From positions 66,546,905 to 66,610,904 of the forward strand of contig NC_067312.1 in assembly GCF_020740795.1 (NCBI RefSeq): a stretch of 64,000 nucleotides of DNA, read 5' to 3'. Source of the stretch: Apus apus. Taxonomy: Eukaryota; Chordata; Aves; Apodiformes; Apodidae. The notes beneath the pieces were generated by a model. The model was given only the letters and a program-made list of their open reading frames with translations. It was not told the DNA's origin and made no database searches. Position 1 is the stretch's first letter. Every line of letters starts with the position of its first letter. Position numbers and translations under genes: made by a program. Below, in pieces: positions 13,401 through 26,237 of the stretch.

Positions 13401-13720
13401 GAGAGATACTCTGTTCCTAACTGGTGTTTCTAGGCTCTCCTCCCAGTCCATAAAATACTGAGTAGATGTCATATCAGTTATCTTTTGCATAAACTCTTCC
13501 TTCTGGAATTCTTGTATGAGTTACTTTGCTCAGTCATATGTTTGCATAGTCTTAGGAAGAGAGGGTGAAAAGGGACCTTGTTGCAGACTTCAGCCATTTC
13601 TGGAGAGGTATAGGGAGGACAGAACCTTACTTTTCTTGGGGTTGCATAGCAATGGGAAGAGAGGCAATGGATGCAAACCACAGCAGCTTCTGATTACATG
13701 TTAAGAAAAAAAAATATAAT
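10423..13720. other. Non-coding DNA with one G-rich tract
   Basis: No recognisable gene. An open frame of 112 codons at 11,568-11,906 has no family resemblance I can name and is overlapped by an 81-codon frame on the other strand. The only structured element is the G-rich tract at 10,949-10,990. A short AACC/AAAC-rich patch lies near 12,885-12,930. Confidence 0.6.
10949..10990 (+). repeat. G-rich tract with G-quadruplex potential
   Basis: A 42-bp almost pure purine stretch contains six or more runs of three to six G, separated by one to six bases (TA, AGGAGA, A, A, AGGA). This satisfies the simple four-run G-quadruplex pattern several times over. It is embedded in otherwise AT-rich sequence and has no attached CpG island, so it is isolated from the promoter block. 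Confidence 0.8.
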
Positions 13721-13884
13721 CCTGGAACAGAGGACCGGAGTTGATTGTGGGACCTCTGTCTTTGATGTCAAACATTCAACTGAACAAGACCTGAAGCAAA
13801 AAAGTCCTTGGTCTGACTAGAATGTTGAATCACCAGATGACCACCAGAAATCTCTTCCAACCAAGATTATTCTATTGTTTTATG
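13721..13884 (+). mobile_element. Old CR1 3'-end fragment
   Basis: About 160 bp resemble the CR1 3' terminus in order: CCTGGAACAG near 13,721, a diverged region ending GTCCTTGGTCTGACTAG, then CAGATGACCACCAGAAA and TCTCTTCCAACCAAG. It ends in a decayed tail TATTCTATTGTTTTATG. This matches the usual GGACTAGATGACCTCCAGAGG...TTCCAACC...ATTCTATG arrangement with many substitutions, so the insertion is old. Only the last part of the coding region and the 3' UTR are present. Confidence 0.7.
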
Positions 13885-14956
13885 TCTACTTGTTATCTTA
13901 GGTACTTAGGCTGTTTGGGTTCTATAGAATATGAAGATATTAAAAATTTTACAACATACTTCACTAGGAATACATAAACATCTTTTTCTCCTGTATCAGT
14001 GTTAATGAAGTTTTCTTTAAGGCTGAGTGATGCGAATTCCATTTTACAAAAAAGGTGTTGTTTTTCCACCAACATACTTAAGAAAGATCTACAATTTTTT
14101 TATTTTATTTTATTTTTTTAATATGATAAATGCAGAAGCATTAACTCCTTTTATCTTGATTGGCATAATCTTTCATAACAAGACACTATGAAAACAGTCC
14201 AACCATTTAAATCAAAGGCAGCCCTTTTTTTTTATATCTGTGGTTTGCAAATCAAATCTTGTTGGATGTTGTTTCTCAGGGACTGTTGGGTATTTTTGGG
14301 GTCTTTTGCTTGGCTTCTTAAAAATGCATATAAAGTGCAAAAACCCTAGTAAAGAAATGTTTTTTCCATTATTTCCCTGGGAAATGGTAATATAAGTGAA
14401 AGATTACCCTTAAAATGATAGAGAGGGGCAGAATGTTAAAGACCCAAAAATGTGTTTGCCATCTTAACTTCCCCTTTATGTCTTTAAAGATTTTGCTTTC
14501 TCTGGTTTAGTATAAGCTATACTTCAAATATATTAACTGTGCTAATTAATTAACATTTATTTTAATTATTGAAATAGAATTTTGCAATCATTGTCTTTGA
14601 AAGTGATTCTCCCTGTCTTTACAATGACAAAACACCAAATGACATTTTTTGTTTTTTCCCAGTAAAACTAATATGATAATGTTGCTAGGTAGGTTTTCCA
14701 AAACTTTTTGTAAATTCTGTCATAATAAACCCTCAGCTTGCATACACTAAGAAGTTGTTTGGATATAACAAATGGTGATATTCATGTTGCTTTTCTTATC
14801 TCAAATGGGGAAGAATTGGGATATTATTGTTGTTGGAGGTCTTGATAAAGCCCACTGAATTCAGAGAATGGACACTTAACTACCTCAGGACTGCCTGAGC
14901 AAGAACAACAATCTTAATTTTTACTTTCTTATCTTTCTGCTTAATTTTCTTTTAAT
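13885..14956. other. AT-rich non-coding DNA between two CR1 tails
   Basis: Strongly AT-rich, with T runs near 14,094-14,120 and 14,225 and TTAATTAA-type words near 14,540. No gene, RNA gene or further LINE piece was recognised. Confidence 0.6.
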
Positions 14957-15024
14957 CCAGATGTTCTTAAAAATTAATATGAATCCAAACTATTCATTAT
15001 TCTGTAATTCTATGATTCTATGAT
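14957..15024 (+). mobile_element. Very short CR1 3' tail
   Basis: CCAGATGTTCTTAAAAATTA followed by AATCCAAACTATTC, then ATTCTATGATTCTATGAT. This parallels the terminal CR1 sequence (AGATGATCTTAAAGGTCCC, TTCCAACCCAAACTATTC, then 8-bp repeats). Only about 70 bp are left, so a severely 5'-truncated or eroded copy is likely. The exact 5' edge is uncertain. Confidence 0.5.
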
Positions 15025-16063
15025 ATGTTCCTTCAGTCTTAAAGCTTCATTTTTTTTCCCTGTTCTTTGAATAGAAGAACAAACAACTTTATCAAAAAAT
15101 AAAGCACATAATGTATGGCATTCCATCATTTGACCAGAGGTTAACTCTCATGAATTTAATGAAGCTGACTGTCTGGTTTCCCAATACACCTTATTTTTTA
15201 ATTTGACAGAAACCATGCAAAATGAAACTAGATCATTCCCAACAATTCTGTGGGAACCCAGCACTCCAGCCATAGAGAGATCATGGGAGAAGAGTAAGCA
15301 GCTTACAGCCCGGGTCAGACCAAAAGTATAGACAGAGCCCTAGAGATCAGCTTTCGTTCAGACAAGCTTGAGGAACGGAATATTTATACAAAAGCCAATT
15401 TACTTCACTGGTAGCTGTTTTGTTTATTAATACCACCTAAGACACAAGTGCTTCATTTCTGCCAGACTGGGTTTGTTTTCAGCCTGACCTTCTGTCACAT
15501 GACTTGAATAGTATAATATTGCAATGTGTTACCATGGAAATGCTAGTGATGATGGCATGTGTTCAGCATAGCCAAATTTGAACCTAATGAGAGCAGATGT
15601 GACTTTGAGCTTTCATCCCTGAAGAGCAGACCTGGTTATACCGTCATCTTTTCTTCGTAATCATGGAGAAAGCTCTTAAACACAACTCTCTATGATTGTA
15701 TAAACTGTGAACAACTGTACCAATGCATGCAAATAATTTCTACTTGCTGTAAACATCTTCTTATGAAGTCAAACACACTCGACTTCAGGAGAGCTGTGAA
15801 AGGGGACCAGCCATAAGCAAAACAAGGACTCATAGCCATCTGCAGTTCCTTTTGCTCATGTGAATTATCTTCTCCAAACACAAGCAGATTCCTGCACATC
15901 ACTGTGTATTATCAGGTTTGGTCTCTACACTTTCCTAAGAAAATAACTACTTCCAGTTGCTGCAGGCCAGTATGACATGCTATCCGAAGCTGCATAGCAC
16001 TATGGATATATTATGGCTGCCACCAACATCTCCATCTAAAAAAGACTGTTACAAAAAATTAAA

Positions 16064-16089
16064 TTAGCACTGCCCTTGAGCAGTGCTAA
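16064..16089. repeat. Perfect 10-bp inverted repeat, 6-nt loop
   Basis: Arms TTAGCACTGC and GCAGTGCTAA are exact reverse complements around CCTTGA. It lies in unique sequence. No gene or terminator context. Confidence 0.85.
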
Positions 16090-19000
16090 GAGTGAACATC
16101 TCACACGTGACTTTGCTAACTAAAAGAATAAGACCTTCACTTCATCACAGTGAATCCTACACAAGCAATGCTTTCTTCATCTGAGAGAAGAGCCACTGTG
16201 CTGAACGACCACAGAGAGAGGTCCTAATGCAAGAAAGGAAGATTCAAACAAAGCATTTTAGAGCCAGTTCCAGCCACTTGGAACAGGATCAAGAACCCAT
16301 CTGGGTCAAGATCAGGAATGAAGTCTAAGTCTCCTTCATAATTCTGAATATCTTTGCTGTAGCTTCTTGGGGAGATACTCAACCTCTGTAACTCCCCCTT
16401 CTCCTAGTGAGTTGCCAAATAGGGATGCCTGAAATAAAGCAGTTGTGAACCTCACCCATCACTCTCTGTGAACCGTCTTATATTGCAAGTATTGTGCCTT
16501 TGTCTCTGGGTTTGTAAAACACAAGACCAAGTTTGGTTTCAGCAGCAGTACTTGAAAAAATTACCAACACTGACATATGTAGCTGTGTATTGGGACAGAA
16601 TAAATCATCCTACCTTTGTGTGTGGACTCCTCCTGTACACAACTTTTCTTTCTCCTTGCGGTTTCCAAAAGTTCTGATTCTAAGCCAGAAGCTCAGATGA
16701 AAATGTTCATTATCTGTAAGAACTATATACTGGAACTCCCCAATGGACTTTCCAGCAGTGGGTAGACTATCTGAGAGGCCAGTTTAATCCTCTTGGTATG
16801 ACAACATTGGACCAAAACTAATTAAGGCAAACCTGTAACTTCCTCGTCAACAAATAAGATGCAAACCTTCCATACATGTTTATAAACATGGGAAAGAGAC
16901 ACGCAGAAAGAGAGGAGGAAGAGTACCTTATCATTGTGACTTCCTTGAATCTCCATGTGCATTGTGTGGCAGAAGATATGCCTTTTAAAATGTTATAGAT
17001 TGTGCCAAAGGCAGCTGAAAGCCAAGTTGTCCTTTCAAGCATCTGCTGCTGCCGCTTCTATTCTCCTGGTAGCTCCTTTCCGTTTCACTTTTTTTTAAGA
17101 AATTAATGATAAGCTTAAACCAACTCCTATTTGACTCTAAACTTGAATTTCAAAGTGATTCCATTCAGCAATGAAGGAGGGCAGCTAAGCTGCTTTTTCG
17201 CTTTGAAGCCTTGTCCCTCACACTCTGCTTCCCCATTTTCAGAGCTCTGCACCTTTTAGGGAGATGTTCCTCATATGCTGCTGGTTGTCCTTCAGTTGAG
17301 CACGCTGCACAGTGCCCGTGCTGAGCACCCAGAAGAGAAGAGCAGTGCCAACACCAGCCAGCACTCTGTAGTGCTCATGCAGGCCATGAAGGTCTCACCA
17401 CCTTCAGGTAAGATAACACAGCAGGGCACGGTGCTTGAGCAGAAAGCTTTTGGGGCATGCAACTGGATGGAGCACCAATGACAGAATGCAGGTCCTGCAA
17501 AGAGGTTGTGTTTCCTTTCTCAGTGCTGGCTGAAACAAACAGAACCACCAGTTCCCTTAGCACTTAATACTGCACCACTCCAGTGGTTTATCCTGTACAG
17601 TTCAGGTTAATGGTGCTCGTTGCCTGATTTTGACACCCCAATGCCATAGCGAGTGCTGAAGTAAGATGGGTGATGACTGTAGCTACCAACCATAGGATGG
17701 CAGCAGGCAGAGCACATCACCAGCTACAGCCAAAATGTTAGCTGAAAGCTGGGTGAAATGAATCTGTTTAACAGGTGTTCTAGGAGTCTGGCATGGAGAC
17801 CTGGTCTGGGGCCAGTACCACTGAATGTCTGCTGTGTTGATTTGCTGACTGGCTAGAGTTACAGCAGGGTGGAGGGAACCAAATGCAAATGTCTCTTCGT
17901 CTGCAGCAGCTTCTCACTTGCTGGAAAATTCCCTCAGCATTTCTGAGTCATCTACTGCCCAGGAGATACAACCCTCTTTTTCTCTTGGCTTTATTTCTAC
18001 AAGAACCCACACAGCTGTCCTTTACCAACACTTGTTCCTCTTCAGTCCCAGTTTAAAACCAGAAAACACAGAGCAGCAGGAAGCAACAGTCCTGAGAACT
18101 GGCTGGCTCAGTGCAGACACCACTATCTTTCAGATGTGACACTGTCCAGTAATAGTGGACAGATCAATGTCTGTTTATTGGCGAGATAACCTCAGAATAG
18201 ATCTATGCAACAGACTCATCTCTCCTGCCTAGTTACTCTCAGGATTGCTAGAACTACCTTAATTCTAGCAAGGAAATTACTCCAATTTCTAGGCTGTCAT
18301 TTCAAAGCCGCCAAGTCAACATTCTCACCACACTACTAACAGATAATGACTGGAAGAGATCTAAGCATGTTAGGCTTGATGAGTGGGAGAGTTTTAGATA
18401 GCAAGCTGAGTAAGAGCTTTCTGAGCCAAAGCAGTATCCTCTGCCTCCTTGTGACTTCAGCCACATGTCAGACAGTCCTAATGTAAGAATATGTCAGACT
18501 GTGAACCAGAAGGCTTCCTGATACCCCATTGACTTCACTGGGAGTTCTGGGGGTGCAGGACCAGGTGACAAAAGAAGGGAAGCTGTCTTTGATCTGTTGT
18601 TTGCAAATATGCCATTACTAATTAGTAAATGAAAGTTAAACTTTACATGCCTGAGATCAATAGGAGCTTTTCTTCTGATCACAGTATGATAAATGGGAGC
18701 AGAACCTGTCGAAGAATTGTTCAAATTGAAGAGAATTTTTCACCACTGGAAACCGAGAACGAACAGAACCAGAACCACAGGTTATATGGGTAAGTGTTCC
18801 TAAATGAGCCTCATTCCTTAATTCTTCCAAACAGCAAGTGTGCAATCAGGTCAGGGAAAATTGCTAACCTGAAACAATAATTATGATTTGCCTTTTGTGA
18901 TTTAGCAATTAATTAGCATATGACTAGTGAACATTAGGTTTATACAAGATTGCAAATCTGTAGTCCCCACCCCAGCTGGAGGCTCTGTTAGACTACAGTG

Positions 19001-19886
19001 CTGACATAAGTCTTAATAAGTAGATTGGTAATCTCTGTTATGGGCTTCTTTGCTGTTCAGAGGGTAACAAACATCCCATTCCTCTAGGTCTGAAGCAGGA
19101 TTAATTGATTAGTCTCATATGAACCTGAAAGCCATTAAAGGCAGGAAGGATGAAAAGCAATTCAAACTGCTTTATTACCATTTTCTAGTAAAGTACCAGT
19201 TTAGACTCTGGACCTACTGTGAAGCAGCAGGTTTCCAGATATTGACTGTGCTGGCAAGTGCTTCTGGAAAAGAGGAAACAACTGATTCCTAAAAGCAGAA
19301 ACATCTGCTCAAGTCATGAACACACTTTCTGGCTGAGCCCAAACAGCAGGATAGCTAAAGAAGTCCATGTGCTGCCAGTCCCCTTGTCTGGAGTCAGACC
19401 AAAATGGTGGTGAATAGTGAACAACTCCAGCTCTTCCTTCACCCTCAAGATGCCATTAGATATAAAATAGTTTTACAGGGTTCACTGTAGTCCTTACCAT
19501 GCTGGCTCTTACAAGAAAGGCATGGAGGATCTTTCTTACCCCTGCCATGGATGGATGAGCAGAGCTGTTTGCGCAGATGACTTGTGAACTTCAGAGAGGG
19601 AAAACTGGCCTGATTGCCAGTATGGGCCCTGCAGTAGGAGAACCCATATCTTCACTTAGGTTGGTTTTCCTGCAGTGTTTTCATGTTTGGGGCTATTTGG
19701 TCCAGTTGTTTTCCTGTTTAAAACAGTAAACTCTATTGAAGTCTCACTGATGGGGTAGTGATACAAATAGAATGGAATTTGGCCCAATTAATACAATACT
19801 GATGTTAGGACCCCATTTAACATGCCTTCTTGTCTGCCCAGAATTCTGTTTAATTGTCAGAATGATGCACATAAATAAGGGAAAGG

Positions 19887-19914
19887 GACTATCCCTATTC
19901 GACTATCCCTATTC
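19887..19914. repeat. 14-bp perfect tandem duplication
   Basis: GACTATCCCTATTC occurs twice head-to-tail without a mismatch. A recent local slippage or duplication event is the simplest explanation. Confidence 0.9.
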
Positions 19915-22900
19915 TGGAACACGTCTTTGTCAGAAACAGATGAGCTGCCAAAATCCAAGCATAAATATCAAGATACTTCTAGTAGTTTAGCATCATTGGC
20001 AAGTGAACGTGATTGAGAAATCTGCCTACCAGTCTGAGAATGTTAGCAAGGAAACTCTCCCCATCTTTTATCCTGGATTAGGAGGATGGGCTTTTTTACT
20101 TCTGTCAGAAGGAAAACATACTTTAAAATCAAAGCATTCACAGCAAGGTCTGAAGAAAAGGAATCAGATGGTAAAACTCAACCCCGTAGACTTGTATTCT
20201 GCAAAAAGCAGAGCATGGTTTGAATACTGAGCTGTGATTAGCTTTCCCATCAAGTCATCAACTGTTGTGCTAAAGTCCTTGCAGAATGAGGGCCATAGTA
20301 TTGAATACAGCCCATAGAGAAGAAAAGTGCATTGTCAACCTGTGAGGTACGCTTTGCAGTTCCTAGTACACCTTCCCTTAAAAATTATTCACTCTTGTTC
20401 TCTGCTTCACAGCATTATATGGACATTTCCTGCTGCAGAACTAATACTGCAGCCTTTGATCCTGCAGTGAGTCCTGTAAGTGAGACCTACACTAAGGGGC
20501 TCTTTCTTCTTCTTGCTCCCAGGGCTCACGAAACCACTTCTCCATCCACACTTCAGCAATGTACTCAAGCCTGTGCTTAACATTAAGGTCATGCAGGACT
20601 TATGTATGTGATTAAAATTAAGCATGCATTTAAACGCTGTGTGGAACTGGGACCTCACTGAGGATGGCTGTTGGATCAACCTGCTATGACCTCAGCTGAG
20701 CTGATTATAACTCAGTCTTTGTAGCATTCTATTTTTCCCCAAAAGTCATAGTTTATTCACTCTGTCTTGTAACATAAATTTAAATGCTCCTGTTTTTTTT
20801 CTATAGCACTATGCAAATCAATATAGATTTTTCTAGCCTTGTAAATACTGGAGATGATAGGAAAGTTTTCTCACATCATTTGCCACTCCTCCACCCCAAC
20901 GAATTCTGTTATACCTTTTATCCACCAAGAAGGTATGTGAACTATAAAAATACTTCAGTGCTTTTAAATTTCTAACAAAAATAAAATAAGTTTCTGTAAA
21001 AATGTCAAGTTTCTGCAAAACAGAAGAGGAAAAAGGTGGATGTATTGTTTGTGTCTGCAGCAGCAGAAGAAAAGATAGCCAATCACACACACCACAAAGA
21101 CTCTTGTATTGTCCACTGAAAAATTTTGAGGCATAAATAATGAGGCAGATTTCCTTTACTTTCTCTTCTGAAGGAGAATTCCTTTCTTGCTGAGAGCTCA
21201 GAGTCAACTCTGAAGATGCCTGTAAGATTGAGGAGCAGAAGGATATTTTTAATTTTTGTTCTGCAGATTCAGATCTATGGATTATGCCAGTTTATTACCC
21301 CAAAGAAAAACAAAACAAAAGCAAAAACAAACAAGCCATGAGATCATCTGCATCACTGCTGTAAACAGATTATCCCCATGTCATGTGAAAACTCCTTATC
21401 ACACAGCTGTGATGTGACATATGAGGACTCACCCTTTGCCGTGTGGCCCTGCATGTCTATTCATCCTGATGTCCCAACTGCAAAATATTTTAACAGTACT
21501 TTTTCCAAATTACCCATCATCCATATTATGAACAGAGACAGTTGATCTTCCTTCTGATTTTTAATCCTTCCTCCTTTCTGTCCAGAAGGACTGCTTAACC
21601 TAAAACCTTAATCCTTAAGCTTGGAAAGTCTGTAGTCACTTGCCTTCATAACCATGTTAGCTTTATCACTGCATCATCAGAAGTACTATTTTTTTTTTAA
21701 CAGAAAATCGATGTGTTAAGCCTCTCCTCCAGCATTGCAGCCTTCTGATATTTCACCCTGAGATAACACTAGTGTCTTTGCCCAACCTCATGGCTAGAGT
21801 ATTTTTTAATTTTAGAACATTTTAGCTCATCCTCAGATAGCTGGGGAATCTTGACTAATCAAGAACCAAAAGGCTATTAAACATTTCACATCTTACCCAC
21901 ACAGAAAACAGAAAGAGCTGCTTACCTTCAGCAGACTGTTAAGAAAAGACTTTACAGCACTGTGAAGCTAATGAAATCTTTGCCATTCACATCAGCAGGC
22001 CATAATTTTATCTGAGATGTTTTATTTCGTTCCTGGATGTTCTTAGCTTTGGCTTTGCCCTGCTTCCACAGACTTTACAATAGGTTCAGCCCTTTTTTCC
22101 AGTGAGAAGGCAGCTGAGTGTATGATGTTTTCCTCCTCTCTCCCCAAGAGTGGCTAATAACCTCACCCTTTATTAGAGATGGGAAAAAACACACAGGAAA
22201 GAGATGCCGAAAACCAAAATTCATTATTTCTGCCACTCATGGAGGACTTTTTTCTTCATTAAATGAAGTATCTTGAGGGCACAAGAGAGCTTTAAAATCT
22301 TTTTCCTCTGGTTCAGATTTCAGCTTTTTTATCTTTTTACCACTCCATCCAACTACTTCTCTACTTCGCACTTGCAATTCATTTTTTGGTCTTTCTGTTC
22401 TGCCTTTCACCAACCCACCTCTCCCCAGGACTGGTTCTTTTAAAGACATACAGAATGTCTCTATGATACACTGGATTCCTCTGTTTATACATGATATGCA
22501 AAATATATGCTTCAAATTTTTATAGTCTGCTATCAAATTAGGTAATAGGAGGTGAAATCAAGTGGGAAGCACAGAGATATTCTTACTAGCTCTCTGGTAT
22601 TCATGCTAATGGAAAGTGGAAACCTCTTTTTTCCCTGAATGTTTACATTCCAAAACTTAAATATTTTTATAGTATAACTGTCCATAATTTTATTTCTTTC
22701 ACTCATGAAAAAAGCAATTGAAATGTTCTGCTTGTTTTGAATTTTCATTAAAAATAGAAAAAGTTTAGAATTCAGCTAACAAAGTCTGACAAATTTAGAT
22801 TTAGCTGGTTACTTCATATGAATGATTTCACCTTGTAAAATTTACAATTTTTAAATTAAAAAGTCATGAGAGAAAATGATGGTCAAGTGGTTAGTATCTG

Positions 22901-25900
22901 ACATCACAAATTTATCAAAAGTGGAAGATGGGCCTATAAAAAAATGGGAGTTCATCACAGCGCTTCTGTGAGAGGAGCAAAGTAGTTAAACCTTCAGTCC
23001 TTAACATCTGTGGGTTTGTTGCCTAATCAATACAAAAGACATGTAAATACAGCCTTCATTGCACACAAGCTTCTGGAACTGTGAATGATTAGTTGTTGCT
23101 GGCATGATTGCCTGTGTGCACCTGGATTCCTGCAGTGGAATGGGCACTTAATTAACCACTGCATTTAACCCAGCTCCACTGAAGCCAGCCTCACTCCACT
23201 GTCACAAAAAGACCAAGGATATGGGAACATAAATGTAGATCTGTGCTCCCTTGTTCCCTTCACCACAACAAGTATGGGTTTCCATCACAAGCATGCCTTG
23301 GATTCCTCCTCTGAAAGGATGCCTGGCTCAATAGCTGCCTGGTAAAATAAAAATGTGAGGTTCCTCTTGCTAACATGTATTTCAGCCTTAACTAGAGGTA
23401 CAAAAGGACACGTTCTTCAATTTTAAGAGTTAAAGAACAAGGAATTTAATCTAAAACTTAAGAAGTCCTCATTAAATGAATATCAAAGCATCAGAAAGCC
23501 TGTGTAAATTCTCTGGGAAATTTGAGGAGGCCTTCTTTGGCTTAGCTTAACATATAGATCAGTTTTGTATGCCAGTTGTGTTCCTAATGCAGAAAATCGT
23601 TCCACAGAGATGTTGTAGTGCCAGGACTCTGGAACTTAATCTGTTCCATTTTTCTTTACTAGTAGTATTTATTTTAACAACATCCAGCAAGATCAAGACT
23701 CCATTGCTTGTCAATTCATCAGAGTCATCAAGCCAAATAAATAAAAATATTAAATTACCTAAGGTACAAAAGATTTGGCACGTTAAGTCGTATTGGTCCT
23801 GTCTCTGACAATAATCAATAGCAGATTCTTGAGGAAGGAATATGAGGCCAGAACAGCTATGGAGACATCCTTCTCTGGTACAGTCTTCCAGGTTATGAAA
23901 AACACCCTGAAGATAAGCCTCTGCAAACCTGAATATATTATTACATGCTGTGAGAAACAGGTTGTGTACTTGTATGTGTCCATATTCTTAGTGCCATGCA
24001 TGATTGGCTAGAAGGGGCTTCCAGTCAATTTACCTCAGTTTCATACTTTGAATAAAAACTAGCTTACAGGACAGTAAATCAAACAAAAAATATCTGACCT
24101 GCTGCACCCTAGATCAGAGTTTTAAAAGTGAAATCTTTGAATGTGCTGTCAAAGAATAGCATCCTGTCAAGTCATTCACCTTTACTTGAAGACAGCTCAA
24201 ATTTTCAGCTCTGGCTGGACCAGTTATATTCACCAGAGGAAGCCTGAACATCACCACATGCCCCAGCCCCCTCCCAAAATAGATTTAATTTGGAATGAGA
24301 TAAAACACACATCTAAACAACAGAAGCAAAACCCACATGGCATCACAGTATTCACTGTGCAGTGGAAGATCTAAACACAGAGGAATGTCAGGGCCTCTGG
24401 GGGAGTTAACACCATAAGGATGACAGTAACTCTCAAAACCAAGTGTTACTAATACTCAGCCCTGTAAACTATTTAGCCAAAATAGAAGAGGCAATCTCTT
24501 CAGTTCTGTAGAACATCCCACACTATACTGAGCTTGGACTGAGGACCTTGGAACATGCGAAAACTTTGACTTTATCAAATGTTCTTTAGTAGCCCAGCCA
24601 AAAGTAACTTACTTTGACTGGTTGGAGAGCTTTCTGTTTTCTACTTGGGGTTCATATAGCATGTGCAATGCTCGGATCTCTGAGAATTTCCACTAGGGCA
24701 TGAAGCAAGCCAATGGAGGCCTGCTGCATGCCTGTCCCCTTATCCTCTTTCAACAGGTTGCTTGGGCTACCAGGTATATACTGCTTACAAATGTGTTTGC
24801 ATTCATATAGCCTCCACATATACGTATGTTTGTGGCTATATATTTGCATGAGACAAAGCAATTTCAAAGAAATACCATTTCCTTTTTTAAGAGTGGTGCA
24901 CTTCACAGTTGCCCTTACAAGGCTGTTTCTTAGCATGGGCTCAAGCCTCTGTTCTGTTGAGCAAGTGTTGTCTTTTGCAGTGAGGGGATCCACTCTGTTA
25001 CAGGAATAAAGACCACTTGTTACCTTGGAAAACAGAAGAAAAGCTGATTTGTACCCCATTGGATGTTGTTCTTCAGACTCAAGACCTTTCTGAACTGAGG
25101 GATTGATGGATTCTTCTATGAAAGAGTGAAGTGCAAGTGCTCCTAGAAGGAAACACTGGGGTTTTTTTTCCCCCTCAACTGGTCTAGAGGTGTGTCAGGA
25201 AGGAGCTAAGTTTTTTGAAAGAACCCTCTGAAAATGCACAGAAAATCGTAACTAGTGCAACAGCAACCCATAAATTCTGCTCATCCTGCTGCTTTGTGTG
25301 CTGAAGTGTTTGATAGCTTGCACTAGGAGGTGAGAGAGGAAGCAGGGTCATGGAGGAGAAGAGAGGGGAAGCATCCTTCTCTTGCTTGTAAAGTTAAGGC
25401 CAAAGGGCGCCATACTGAAAACCAGCAAGGATGCTCCTCTCTTCACACTCTGCTCCTGAAGCAGACTGTGCTTCCAGCCCATGTGGCTGAAAGAGAAACA
25501 AGCCAGTGACTGAGCTAAAGAGGAGGTGGCAGAAGCCACTGGTGAGGACAGTGGGACCACATCCGAAGTGAAGCTGCACTCAGTGCATGGAAGAATAGAT
25601 GCACCAGGCCCTCAAGGTTTGAGTCAAATCCCATGGTGGTTAATGGAAAGCTCTCCATTAATTTGAGTGGAATAAATTAATGATTCATGCCATATATTGT
25701 TTAGATGGTAGTGAGTGAGCAGTTCCCTAAGAAAGGAATGATTCAGAAAGGTGCAGGCTCACCATGTGCATTAAGTCTTTTTGAGATACAGATCGCACTA
25801 CAGGAAGCCTTTGATCTTCAAGGAAACTCTTACCTTGCCTTCAGCAACATGGAGTACATGCACAAACCAGCAGATATGTCCGCTGCAAGCCATAGTTTCT

Positions 25901-26221
25901 GTTCTTACACAGACTTCACTTCTGCAACCAAACATGAGTGACAAAATGGCAGGGCTGAAAAATGCTGGATGGAAGAAGAGCAGGAGTGCAGAGATCAGAA
26001 AGCTTTTTAATTTATGTAGCACTGCTCTCCTGGTTTCCAGATGGATCAAATTGGATTAGGATTCATTTCCCAACAAATTGCTTCATCTAATGGAATATCC
26101 AGCAAGCATCCTGCACCCAACCCAACAAATGGCTGAAGGACAGACAGGACTTGTAGGTACTTGTGTATGTCTGATTCATCAGGACTGCCCATGTGTCAGT
26201 GGTGGCAACAGACATTGACAC

Positions 26222-26237
26222 TTTGCAACGTTGCAAA
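26222..26237. repeat. 16-bp perfect palindrome
   Basis: TTTGCAACGTTGCAAA reads the same on both strands. It contains two facing TTGCAA half-sites resembling C/EBP-type binding words. About one such palindrome is expected by chance in a window this size, so function is unproven. Confidence 0.7.

Noticed and set aside
22930..22945. TATAAAA as a core promoter
   Set aside because: A lone TATA-like word in AT-rich DNA, with no downstream exon, CpG or initiator context.
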